In this document: piece by piece, positions 13,701 to 26,000 of the stretch
How the letters are laid out: each line of letters starts with the position of its first letter
Position numbering within the stretch: the stretch's first letter is position 1
NCBI GenBank assembly: GCA_026261815.1
Contig: JAMPIT010000848.1
Location: forward strand, 1,488,001 to 1,552,000
Length of the DNA: 64,000 nt
Direction of reading: 5' to 3'
DNA from: Monarcha castaneiventris obscurior
Lineage: Eukaryota; Chordata; Aves; Passeriformes; Monarchidae
Program-made: the position numbers and the translations under genes
Notes under the pieces: generated by a model
What the model was told of the DNA's origin: nothing
Database searches by the model: none
The model's input: only the letters and a program-made list of their open reading frames with translations

Positions 13701-16700
13701 AGCACAAATCAAAGCTGTAGCTGCTCGCTCCCAGGCAGACCTGTTCAAGCTCTGTTATCTGTCTCCTTTCTCCCTATATCTTCTCTGCCATTTCCATTAC
13801 GGATGGTACATTCCTGACTTAAAACTCTCCTAAAGTGCCTCCATCCACTTTTAAAGCAGTTACTTGGCTCATAATTCAATAGCCGTGACGTGGAAGCATA
13901 CCCAGACATTCTGTGAAATGAAAAATTTATTTGCTTGGAGGGTTTTGTGGATTGGGGTTTTTTTAAAGCAGATTCCTATTACTTATGTTCTAGGTACATT
14001 AAAATATAATTTCACATAGATCCATTTGGAAACAAACGTGTCATTGACAACAACCAATAATTCAAACAACCCTGAGCAACCAGCAACCCAATAAAGAAAA
14101 GAACAAGGAAAAAGTGCTCTTTTAAATGACATCATAGAAAGCAAAAACTTCAGTAAATCCATACTCCTTATGGCACAAGGGTCCATGCCCTTGCTATGTC
14201 CTTCCATTCACTCCTCGGTAACACCCAACTCATCCTGAACCACCTTTGACAGACTAATGTCACAAACACAAATACAGCAATTAGCAACATAAATACTGAA
14301 ATTTACATCAAAATCCCAACAAGATTTGCCATGGATGCTCCTAATTTGGAATTGGAATCTCACTCCTCACCCTTATTTTCTAAACATTAAAAAGGGCCAA
14401 GGCTCCTGGTGAGCCTGTGGTGCAATGAGAAGCTGAGGGAGCTGGGGTCTGTCAGATGCAAAGTAATGTGTCATGGGAAGGGACTGCATCCCAGAAAAAA
14501 AACCTAAATTAAAACTGCATCATGAAACCCACCCCATTTCCTCTGAGTACACAATCCTCAAGAATTTACACCCTTGCTTCCATCTCAATTATTCTACCCT
14601 TTTTTGTATTTATGCATTGCTGGGGAAGGCGTCTCGAACACATACCAGAATCATTATGATAAATCATGGAAGTGCCCCTCGTGCGATCATTAACGCTGCC
14701 AGCAGCCTGGCAATAGGCAGTAATTGAACTCCGGGCAAACGCTATTAAGCAGGCATTAAGGCTTTGCCTCTCCTTATTGATGTTATGCAAAACCTCGCTA
14801 AGAACATTGCCGTTCCCACCCAGCACTATTAAAGCCGCGAAACCAAGGCCCGAGTGGAACACCTGGGTCCTGCTCATTCCACAAGAGATGCACAGTCATG
14901 AAAAACTGATTTAAGGCAGGCATTAGTTTCTGTTCATTGATTTTCATCTTGGGCTTGCATTTGTGTTTTCCAAAGGACTGTTACCACCCAGCAAGAATTA
15001 AGCCCATATGCTGCACTGAGCCTGGTGCATTTCGCTCAGCAAACACATAGATTGTGTTCAAACACATTTATTTAACCAATTCCACAGCTTCACACGCATC
15101 TGCACAAGTTCTGCCTTTCTGGAAGAAAAGAGAAAGTTAATCATTTGATAACAAAATATGGGTTTTTTTACTTAGTTGTGCTAAGATGAATCTGGCAAGA
15201 AGTTGGAATTCATTAGAAAATGCAAAAGAAAAGCATTTTTCAATTGTTTTGTTAGCTAAGCTTAATTCTGTTCCTGTTGAATGCAGTGCATTCACAGTAA
15301 TTTATTCAGTAGGCATTTTCATTTAAATCTAACACTGATAGCACCACACAAAAACCAATGAATACAAAAGGGTTTAAAAAAAGCTACTGTTTATAAAATA
15401 TGATAAAGTAAACAGATGCTGGTAATTGGGAAAGGGAGAATTAACTTTCCCTTTCTCTCGTAGTCCTCCTGTACTGGTTGTGTCTGCTAGCTGACATCCC
15501 CTGAGCTGACACTGCTTGGGGCCAAGCCTTTGGGTACAGACTTTCTCCAGACACACCTGACACAGGTCCTGGTCTGTGCACAGCCAGGTAAGGCTGAGCC
15601 TGCCCTCGGTGTGGGCGGCAGGAGCAGCACCCGCCGCGTGTGCCACGAGAGACAGGGAAACAACGTCCTAAATCAAAGCACAATAATCTGCCAGCGCCCC
15701 TGGGCTCCCTCCAAGCAGTGACTGCACATTAATATCAGGGTTAAGTACCCCACAAAATCGGAACACACATTTTTCAGAATCCTGATTGCTTCGGCCTTCG
15801 CCAAACATCAGGAAGGTTTAGAGAGGTCTCGGTAGTTTCATATTACTCAAGAAATACTCAGGAATTTCATATTACTAAGGTATCTGTTTTGTAAGTAACC
15901 TCGTTACTGTGAAGCTCACAAATTATTTGTTAATGAAATCTGAAATAAATCTTCATAAATGATGCAGCTTCTTCTGTGCCCACATCCCAGCCCGCTCCAA
16001 AGAGCCACTCAGAAAGCAGCGCAGCAGCTGTCAGTTTGGGATCCTAAAAACAAGCCCGAATCTCCAGAGGAATCTTCAATAACCTCCTAATTTTGTTTCC
16101 AGTGTTTGTGATTAACCAGGCTACTATCAATCTCACTTTTCCATGCTTTTTCTTCCTGAGGCGTGACACACAGCACTTCTAATTGGTGCAGGATCTGAGT
16201 GCTAAAAACTGGAAGAACTAGTACCCCAGGAAAATCAGAAATCTCAGAGACTCAAGAGCTCCAAAATCACACCAACTGAGGCAAATGCAATGACAGGTGC
16301 ACACTGTACCCACGTGGATATAGATTATTAATTTCAGAGGGAATAAACTCCTGTGCCCTCCAGCCTCCCTTGTGAGGTTCTGAACCACCCAAGGAGCTCA
16401 TCAGGGAGGTGCAGGACAGGGATCTTTCTTGACACACTCTGGTTTGGTGGCCAATGACAACACATTGGGAAGTAAACTAGAGAGTCACTCCCACTGGCAG
16501 CATGAGGCCATGCTCCCAGGAGCAGAGTATCCCAAGGGATGAGGCAGACAGCTGAGCCGATGTCAGCTCCGTGTTTTAGCTGCCGGCAGGAGGAGCTGCT
16601 GGGGTAATAATGATGTAAGCAGTCCACAGCCAGCTCAGCTGAGCTGCCCCTACCATCAGATGCATCCATTACGTTGCAAATTGACAGTAAGTTATCCATA

Positions 16701-19503
16701 CCAGCAGCAGAAATGATGATGTGCCTCCATGGATACACGGATATTCATCCCTGCATGCACCACACTCAACCCCGACAGACACTGGGGAGATTGCCCAGCA
16801 CGATGAAGTCACATCTCACCCCATCAGTTACTGCTTCTTCTGCTGTTTGATTTTACTAACATTCCATTAAAAAATTAGCAGTTTGTAATGATCACTCATG
16901 GTGATGAAATCTGCCTGTAATGAGAATTCAAATAATCTCCCTTATTCCCTCCGAAGACAACTGAAAGAGGACTCCGAATAGCCCCACAGTTGGCTTTGTC
17001 CTCCTAATTACCCTCTGTAATCAGAGACCAAACATGGAGGATCTGGGCAAACAGCAGCAATATTTAATCATCACTTTAGACCATCTGCAACTGTTTTGCA
17101 GCAACACATAAAGTTTATGGATTCCTGAGCTTTGTATAAACGGCCAGGTGCTGTTTAATTGTATTTTTTGTTGCAAGAGGTTTCTTTTCCCATTCTGGCA
17201 GACACTTAATGCTGAATTGGTGGCACAGTGCCTGCAGTCTTCCACGCCAAGTTTGGCTCTCAGGGAAAACATCTTCTTGCCGAAGCAAGGGCACAGATTA
17301 CACATTTAGAGGAGAAAATTCAAAACAGTGTAAGAGAAAAGCAATTATTTTGGGTTGTGCTGAGGGAGGCTGAGAAGACCAACTCATTTGCAGCAAGAGA
17401 TTAAAATCAGAGAGCTGAGGCACCACACCAACTCCCCAACAGCCGGTGCTACCTCTGCAGCGAGGACAACCAAGGAGACCTTGAGCCAGCCCACACCTCA
17501 GTCCAGAGCAGGGAGGCTCCCAAATCCAGGGCTGGAGTGGACCAGGAGCTGCTGGGCAAGCTTCCAAGCCACCCTCCCTGAAGGTAGAGCCTGACCCGAA
17601 GGATGGAAGGCAGCAAAATCTGCTGTTTCCAACTATTTTCCCCCACCTCTCAGCCAGAAATGCCCTCACAGAAGGGAATTTCATTTTCTCAGAATCAGAG
17701 CTATCTGCCTGCCTTCTGCTCCTCTACTTCTTTCACCTGTACTCACCATTGTACCCAATTCTGGAGGTCTGAATTCAGCACCACTGAATTCCAGTGCTCA
17801 CTCTGAAGCATCACCTCAGCTAGTGACACAAGAACCACCTGCATTAAGGGGAAAGCTCGGGAGAGCACAGAGCTAGGAGAAATGCTTCAGAAACTATTGC
17901 AGCAGTTGGTTGAAAGCTGCAGAATGTTTTTCCCCACAAATAAGAACAATTCCAGCAGCAAGAAATGAAATTAAAATTTAGATACACTGCAGCTAAGCAG
18001 CATTTCTTTACCTCGACAGAATATAGCCCCTGCTGTCACAAGCTCGCCTAAGGGAAAGCTATACAAAATCCAAGTGAGCAAAGCAAAGTGGATGGACACT
18101 TCCCTTCCACAGGAGGGAATCCTGTGAGTTCACATTCTCAGAGCAAGTGAAAAACCAACTAACAAAACCACAAACTGGAACTTGGTTAAAAAAATGACAA
18201 AGTTCATTCAGGTTTACCTCTCTGTGCCTTAACCTGCATCCCAGGCATGTAAGGGATGACACTGCTAACCCCCAGCTGGGGTGGAGAAGACCAAAGAATC
18301 AAAGGAATGTAAGAAATGAAAATTCTAATTTGATGTTGAGAAATCGCATTTTAAAAAGGCAGACAAATACAGAAGTGGAACAGATCTCAGACTAGCAGGG
18401 CTGTGCTGTCAGATGCAGCAGGATGCTTGAGACAGAGCAATCCACAGAAAGAAACAATCCAGGAGATTACCAAGGAGGAATTCAGTGGAGCTCTCAAAGA
18501 CAGACTCCTCTCACAGCCATGCCTCAGACACTTCAACACCATTGGAAAAATTGCTGAGAAGCTTCTCAAACCCAACAGCAACTTTCCCTTTTTCCCTGAG
18601 CATCTCCAAACAACACATTCCCAAAGCACAAACATGGAGTGAACAGCAAGACACTCCCTTCACCCTTGTGCCCCACAGAAAGAGGGACACCAGGACGGCA
18701 CCAAGTTCCATAAGGAATTCCGTGCTCTCATCTCAGGAGCAGACCCGGCCACACTTACAGGGCTGACACTGTCTTGGGGCGTCTCCCTCGCCCACAGAAA
18801 CCCCACGGCTGCACCCGGGCTGAGAACGGAAGCAAAGCCCAACACTATCCCAGCCAAGGTATCAAAACGTTATTGCAATCCGTACCTTCATTCCCTGATC
18901 CACAGGGAACATCCTAAATCCGCTCCTGGGACAATAAACCAACACACCCGATACCTGCACACAATGAGCAGTCAATGACCTAAGGGCAAGAGGAAGAAAA
19001 CGCTCCGAGTAAACGAAAACTTTTATAAGGAAAACTTTTAAAAAGCATTTTGATAAAAAATGAAATTAAATGGGCTTTGTCATAAAACAGGGAGAAAAAG
19101 ACACGGTAGAGCAGCCATGGAACGAGCTCGGGCTTCGCTTCGGGCACAGGCGGGCACCAATCTGCCCATCTGCGGCCGAAACGACACCGGCAAAGCCGCG
19201 GTCCCGCGGAGCCCCCGGTAACCGGGTCCCGCCGGGCACAGCTGCTCCAAAGAGGGAGAGAGACGCTCAAAACTTAGCGACACTTTAACCAGCCCCCGTA
19301 CAAGTGCACGGAGTGCAGCCGGGCAGGCCCCACGCGGCGGCCGCCCCAGGCCCGCGGCCGCACCGGAGCTGGAGCTGCAGCAGCGGGGCCACGAACAAGG
19401 GCACCTCCGCGCTGACAGCCGGAGCGCAGGGGGACCGCGACACCCCCAGCACGGCCCAACCTGCCGAGCTCACCTGGTAGCTGAGCAGCTCCCCCACGTC
19501 CAT
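1701..19503 (-). CDS. CTNNBL1: CTNNBL1, catenin beta-like 1, exons 1-7 (partial)
   Basis: Nuclear armadillo-like protein that binds the Prp19/CDC5L spliceosome complex and, in mammals, AID. Seven exons were read by splice signals, phase and similarity to human CTNNBL1: exon 1 19474-19503 (MDVGELLSYQ), exon 2 11900-12088 (basic nuclear-localisation segment GTKRPRD, then acidic stretch), exon 3 9611-9717, exon 4 8599-8738 (FMESELDLNDIIQEMHV), exon 5 4870-4967 (VSIAVVDLLQELTDIDTL), exon 6 2516-2609 (GQVVALLVQNLERLDESV), exon 7 1701-1792 (IVENMAEFRPEMCTEAAQQ). Phases run 0, 0, 2, 1, 0, 1, 0 and join without a break. Together they encode about 250 residues: the N-terminus and first armadillo repeats. 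The human protein is 563 residues, so more than half lies off the left edge. The start is the only ATG matching the conserved MDVGELLSYQ. Introns are GT-AG except intron 4. Sure of identity. Confidence 0.97.
2153..2246 (+). mobile_element. CR1 LINE 3' tail
   Basis: The stretch reads like the 3' end of a chicken-repeat-1 element: a TTTAGTGGTGG segment, then a GGCAGTGCTGGGTTAA segment, then a CAGTGATCTTAGAGAGC segment, ending in AACAGTTCTGTGATTG. It is 5'-truncated, as usual for CR1, and lies in CTNNBL1 intron 6. The subfamily was not assigned. Confidence 0.75.
4968..8598 (-). other. CTNNBL1: U12-type AT-AC intron (CTNNBL1 intron 4)
   Basis: The exon 4 donor reads ATATCCTT immediately after ACACAG, the exact consensus of the minor (U12) spliceosome AT-AC class. 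The acceptor ends in AC before ATGTTTCC. A perfect branch element TCCTTAAC lies at 4977-4984, about 10 nt from the acceptor, as expected for U12 introns. Splicing here restores the conserved residues DVSIAVVD. No GT donor near the exon end gives the correct protein. Confidence 0.93.
12089..19473 (-). other. CTNNBL1: CTNNBL1 intron 1, no further gene seen
   Basis: A 7.4-kb GT-AG intron between the MDVGELLSYQ exon and the nuclear-localisation exon. No coding exon, tRNA-like or rRNA-like sequence was recognised on either strand. A weak CR1-like phrase near 14420-14455 is too short to call. The other introns (2117-hundreds to several kb) also hold no recognisable gene. Confidence 0.6.
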
Positions 19504-20010
19504 CGCACCCACCGGGCCCCGGCACCGGGAACCTGTCGCAAACCACCGAGGCCGCGCGACACCTGCCGTAAGGCAGGGAGCGCAGGCCGGGAGGCGGAGC
19601 GCCACGCTGCCGGAAAGCGAGGCGAGGAGGGGGCCGTGCCGGAAAGGGAGAGGTGGGGAGGCGCCACACTGCCGGAAAGCAGCGTGGCGCTGTCGCGAAC
19701 GGGAGCGGGCTGAGGGGAGCCACCCCCACCCCGCGGTGCGAGCGGCTCTGGGGCCGCCCCCGTCCCTCGGGGGTCCCAGGGCAGAGCTGGGGACCTTCCG
19801 CCTGTCCCCCAGGGCCACTTGGTACGGGGCAGGGAGAGGACGAGACCCCGGCGTGCCCCCGGTGACAGGGAGGCCCTCCCTGCCCCGAGCCCCCGGAGCC
19901 ACGGGCGAAGCGGGCACCGGGGGTCCCGTCCCCGCTGCTGCCACCGAGGCGGGGAAGCGACACCCGGCAGAGCCCCCCCGCAGCCGCCCCTGAGCGCTGT
20001 CCCCCGGGGA
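19300..20010. promoter_or_regulatory. CTNNBL1: CpG island over the CTNNBL1 first exon
   Basis: A strongly GC-rich, CpG-dense block surrounds the CTNNBL1 ATG at 19503 and extends upstream on the minus strand. There is no TATA box, as expected for a housekeeping nuclear gene. GC-driven spurious ORFs on both strands cover the block. Within it, phrases with the core GCCGGAAAG recur near 19607-19680 (roughly a 40-55 bp spacing). Confidence 0.75.
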
Positions 20011-23000
20011 CGCTGAGGATCGGCGTTTTCTCGTGACACATTTTGCATAACCTCCTTAAAACGCTTCCCGGGCTGAGCCGCGCTCGGGAGCGCGGGAGGC
20101 TGTTGCCAGCGTTTATTGACAACACGCTTGTATTTATACCCGGCGTCATTAACCACTGTCACCTTGAAAACAGGCCAATAACTGGGCTCTGAGTGCGGCA
20201 GCAGCAACGTGACGGCCCCTCTGTGTGCTGAGGTCGTGACAAATCGCTCTGTAATTCCACAAGATGCAGAACCCCAGACAGACTGAGGCATTTCTCAATT
20301 TAACAAATATGAATAATTTTGAGAGAGTCAACTCGGCCAAGATCCTACTGAATTCATTTCAACTGTGCTTTAAAAAACAGTTTAGAGCTAAAATAATATT
20401 TCATAATGATCGCAGCTATTATGCAGTTATCTCAGTGGGAGTCTGGAGTGAGAACACTCAGAAAATTAAAAAAATATATAATGTTTTTGAAGGAGTCCCT
20501 CGCATCCCCTATTGTTTCAAGAAAATATAGGAGCTCGGTCATGGCAAAATTAACAAATCTGCATGTTAAAGATGAGATAAATAGAAGATAATTATTAGCT
20601 CATCTGGCTTTGGGGTATTGAGTGTTCAGATAATTCCCCAGCTGTGAAACCACCACATTTGGAGACCCTCGAGGGGTACTGGCACATACTGGGAACATGA
20701 TTCAGCTACTGGGAAGCTTGACCCCCATCCAGGGAAAACCAAATGAGCGGGTGTAGCACACACGGAGAGCAGTGGGGACAAGAACTGCCCATCCACGGAC
20801 ACACACCGAGCATGATGCCCTCCCTGCTCCTGCCCCGGGGCTTCCCCTCCGCCTCATTCCCTCCGCTCTGGGAGGAGCTGGGGGAAGGCAAAGGGAAAAA
20901 TCTCCAATAAACAGAGGAGCCCCAACCGGAGCACAGCGAGTGAGGCCCGTGCCTTCGCCTCGAGCTTCTTGTTAAACAAAGGGATAGAAAATGTTCAATT
21001 CACCTCCCTGACAGGACTCAAAGGCGAAGGGGAACACTCAAAAAAACAAAAGCAGGAATTTGAGGAACCGAGGCACCGCATTGCTGCCTGGGAAACACAA
21101 TTTTCATCCAGTCCTACAGGGCAGGATTCAATAATGGAGTTTTTATCCAATAAGGTGAGTTGGAGCACAGGGACAAAATATTGAATTAAAAGGTGAAACC
21201 AGAAGCAAAATCAAAATATTAAAAAAGTTCTCAAGGAAGTAAATGAAGGATGGAGACAAGCAGCTGCCCTGGGTGGTGGGTGCTGCATGAGGCTGGCACC
21301 AGTCTCTCCCAGGTGGAACAAGCAACAAAGCTGAGTGAGGAGCTGAAGGCTCTGGACAAGCTGGAACAAGCCTTGGAACTTGGTCCTCTGGCAAGGACTC
21401 CAGAAATCCTGGCTGCCTGTTCCCAGGTACCCACCTTCCACAGGGGATGGGGTGCCACCCTCGGGGCTGACCATGTCCCCAGGCCTTTCCTGACCCTTTT
21501 CCCTGGATGGGCACAGAGGAGCCGGGACCCAGCAGCAGCCACGGATGGGGAGAAGCCACAGCCACTGCAACGGCCCCCGCATGGAAACACCAGTTCCTCA
21601 TCCCAGCATTGCAGGGCTGCAGGGGATGCTCAGAACCACAGCTGGGAGCGGCAGTGGGAGGAGGAGGAGAATCCTGGTTTTATTTTATTCCGAGTTCAGG
21701 TTTCAACCCAGATGCCTCAAGATCTAATTCCGAATAAATAATTGTACTGAGTAACCCAGGTCCCCCGGTGATTAACTAAACACACTGAGGCTCGCTGAAA
21801 TTGAATTAGTGGTGTGCACTCAGCCGTTATTACCCTCCCCACGTCATGAATATTAATGAGGGGTTATTAAGAAATGTAAATGACGCCTGAGGGGGTTGGG
21901 AGCACAGGGGGTGCAGGGCCGCGTGGGCTGATATGACAAACCATTAGGAAAACAGCCCGATTGAAGCCACTTTTTAATTATGTCAGATCTCGCTCTTTGG
22001 CGGGTGCAGCCACATTTCTGGATGCTTTCGTCTTTATTAAAATGAGAAAAAGGAACAAGGCAGAGCTAGAATGGGAAATGAGCCTTTGCATAGGGGGAGA
22101 TTTCAGCCACCCAACAGCCTGGCACGTGGGGGTGACTGGATCCTGCACCCCACAGGGTCCCCACCTGGCTCAGCTCTGGCCAGGACACCCCCATGCTGCC
22201 AGAGGGGGGCACTGGCACCCCCACAGCACCTGCACCCCGGCCCTGGCCCCCCACAGCCCCCAGGTCTACCACCATGGCCCAGCTGCCTGCAGTCCCTTCC
22301 CTCGGTTCAGCCTCGCTGGGCAGCAGAGCGACTGCCATAGGCTCATGCATTTTAACAGGCTCTCACTGGGTTCCCCGCACCGGAATGGGAGCTGACAGGG
22401 CCAGCTGAGTTAATCAGAGTGGATAATGGAGGGAAAGAGAGAAATCTCAGCCCAAATTGCTGCAGAAATCATGAGCAGGGACTCAAAAGCATTGAATTAA
22501 GCCGGGATGATGCTTAAAGGGGAAGGCAGCAGTTCTCCCAGCCTAGTGTCCCAGTGAATCAGGAAAGGACAATGACCACAGAGCCCCCGTCCTCCCACAG
22601 AGGGCAGGGGCCACCAAACATAGAGGAGATCCTGTTCCACGGGAGAGATGTGCCACCAGCACTGGGACAGGCATCTCGATTCGGCCAGCATCAGTGGTTC
22701 ACACATAAAACAGAGCGGGCCAGGGGCTGTTCCTTGGAGGGCAACATCACATCAGATGCTTTGTTGTGGTGATGAGTATGGCACAAGCCTGGACCTGCAG
22801 TGGTCACCATCCCAACGCTCACTCCCTTCTGTGGTGTCTGTGTTCACCCTCCGTGAGTATCCAAACCGGGTGCCTGGACAGGGCTGAGCCGCTGGCAGGG
22901 GAACAATGGGCATCTGATGGAATCAAAGCCCATTCCTGCGACCCGCCGGCATCGCCGCGGTGTCACCGCAGACAGATGGAACAGGCTGGGACGGGCGGGC

Positions 23001-26000
23001 ACATGGCGTTCGTTGGGATTCAGGTCTCTCCGCCCTGATCATAACACCAGGCTGCCGCTTAATTGCACCCGTAAGTGTTGGAATTACTGAAGGGTAAAAT
23101 GCAAATGGTGTAACCTTTCCTGAGTTCACCCGGCACTGCTGTGCCGGCTCTGCACCGAAGGGAGCTGCCTGCATCCCTTCCCGCTTCTTAATTGCTCAAA
23201 AGCTGCGGGGGGATGCCTTCCCCAAGCCCCAGGAGGGAGAGGACAGGCCCCTTGTCAGGGTTGTATGCTGGTTCCCCAGAGCTGGAGGCACCAGAGGTGC
23301 TGGGGAAGCCCTGGGAGCCGCCCCCACCCCAGGCTGACCATGACACCCACTCCAGCCCCACAGCACCATGACCAGCTGAGCTGGGGCTGTGAAGATTGAG
23401 CATGGAGCAAAACACAGCCTGTACCCTCCATCTTCAGAGCCACTTTCCCACCTTGAAAGCTTGCGACAGCTCCTGGTCAGGGTACCTGCATGCTTGGTCC
23501 TGGGGTCCCGTGGTGCTGGATGCCAGGGCAGAGCCCGCAGCATGGCAGGAGCTGGAGGGTGCAGTGCCAGCAGGGGAACCCAGCGGTGGTATTATGGTTA
23601 ATGAGATTTTCATGAACCTGCAAATCATTTGGTGGGAGGGGTGGGGACAGGCCTGGGTAATTAAAGGTTGCTGACCTGTGAAATCAGGCTGTGAGAAGTC
23701 AGGCACGGAGCCGAGGGTAGATGGGGTGGGAGAAGGGAGGGAAGAGGAAGGTGCAAGGAGAGAGCGTGGCTGTGGTCAGGCTCTCCCTGCTTCCCACCCA
23801 TGCTGGTGCCACTCACTGTCCTGGTAGAGCTGGAGCCTGGGTGCTGAAGCAGCACCTTATTTATGGCTCTACTTCCCCGAGTTAAACTCCACAAAGTGTG
23901 ACAATCAAAATTAAAGATTTCTCCAGAAAGGCAGCCTAGGGGAAATCACTGCTGCGGCCAGTGGAGATTTCCCAACGGTGACTTTTAAATTAAAGGACAA
24001 AAAAATTTCTTTAATTTGGCAGCATGCATGGGATGCAGCTCACTGGGCATGTTATTATCCAGCTCAGCAAATGCTCCCAGAATTCACTCGTGCTCCAAAT
24101 TAACAATCTATCTCTGAGGCTGCACATCCCCACCTGTGCCAGCATCAACGTGCACAGGGGGTCTGTGTCCCAGCCGGGACTGGGGGTGCCCTGCCACCCC
24201 AGAGCTAAGTCCTGGCAGCTTCCCCCTTCCAACACAACCCAGCTTTTCTGCCCAGGCTGGAGCAGGTGCCACATGTCCCCAGCGTAGGAGCTGCCCAAGG
24301 CCATGGGGAATGGTGGTGCAGGCAGATGTGGCCCTGCCTGCCCTGGCACAGCTCTTTCCCTCCCTCTCCCCCCGCCCCTTCAGGATGAAGCAATGAAATT
24401 ATTTTTCTACTTGAGTAGTTTTCAATTTAGATTAAGAAAAATCTGCACTCCGTTAACGACGCCGCAGTAAATCACACGCAGGCAGCACGGCGCAGCTGCA
24501 GCCCCATCGCTTATCCCCTGCAAACCTTTTTTCACATTGACAGACTCCGAGTGTGACATTGAGCGGGGCAGCAGCAGCCTGGCAGGGACACTGCCCACGG
24601 TGGGGGACCCCCACCTGGCACTCTATCACAGGCAGTGCGCAGGGCAGGCAGGCACCCTGGGAAGGATCAGGCTCGCTGCCATCCCATGCAATCCCTGCCA
24701 GTCCCAGTGTGTCTTGACAGCACACTGGGGTCACACCAAGTGCCTGCTGCCAGCACCACTCAGTACTCCAGCGGCTCACCAAGGCCTTGCTTTTGCCCGT
24801 CACTCAGCACAGCTGTGACAGTGCCATCGCTGGCTGCCCTGCAGCCAGGCCGGGAGCAGGTCCCATCCTCACGCTCATCTCGGCACTGCCGTCGTCCTCG
24901 TGTCAGCACCATCAAAAGGAGCATTTGACAGAAAACAAACCTTTTTTTTCCCTCTGGTTTTTGCAGCTCGTTTATCGCCGGCGCGGGGCAGGCGGAGCTG
25001 TCAGTGCCTGAACCTCACTCATCCGTTTAACCTTGGGGGAAGAAACATATTTGTGCCGGATAACGTGCATCAGATGCTGGCACCAGGAGCGCCTGTAGCT
25101 GCTGCGCCTGATGGATGGGCTACAGGGGCCTCGCCTGACCTGTGCTTGTATGTTATCTGCATTGCTGCGGGAGGCTTTTCATCACACCGACAGCTCCGGC
25201 AGCACCAGCCTGGCAGGAGCGACTCACCGGGAAAGGCTGTGGGCACCACGGCTGGAGGGGCCCGGCCCCATGGCTGTACTGGCATTGTGGCACCCGAGGC
25301 AGTGAGCCACTGTGCCAGAGGACACGTGCCAGGCTGTGCCCGTGCCAGATGCTTGGCTGTGGTGGGGCCGGAGGAACGGAGAGAGCAGAGCTGGTGCCTG
25401 CCATGCTGAGGGGACAAAGGACACCCTCACTGCTGGCAGTGCCACCAGGCCAGCTGAAGGGAGAGGCCAAGCTGCTGCACTTGTCCTTTGGGTGACATTT
25501 TGCCAATAAGGGGTCCTGTGACAGTGACAGAGAGGGCATGGTGCTGGGCAGCCTGGAGCCCCGGTGACGGATGAGCGCTGCCAAGTGCCGACGCAAAAGC
25601 CATTTGGTGTAGGGAAATGATAGATGCTAACACTAATTTTAAGCACAGGCAGCCGAATTCCTCCAGACAGTCTCGGCACTCAGGATTTAGGGCACAGCTG
25701 CTGGGTTCAGATAAGGTGTGAAATCAGCCCAGCGTGCAGGGTGTTACTCAGTAATGAATGGCCAGTGATGGATGGGGGTGGCTCAGTGCTATAACCTCCA
25801 CATTTGGAGCCTTTCAAATCTCTTGCCATCAATCCTGGTCACTGCCAGGCAGCGGGAGGAGGAGCCAGAAACTGGCAATGGTCACACACCGTGCCAGGTG
25901 GGCACCACAGCTTGGATTCCCCCTGCACCACTGGCAGGAAATACTGGAGGGGTCTGGGAACAGATCCTGCCCAAGCTGGAGCAGTTACAGCTGGTTTCTA

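Noticed and set aside
14420..14455. CR1-like phrase (CAATGAGAAGCTGAGGGAGC)
   Set aside because: Only about 35 bp resemble CR1 and no flanking consensus could be followed, so it was not annotated.
19274..20291. Minus-strand ORFs of 219-291 codons around the CTNNBL1 first exon
   Set aside because: Pro/Gly/Arg-rich translation of a CpG island. Only the ten codons of CTNNBL1 exon 1 are conserved.
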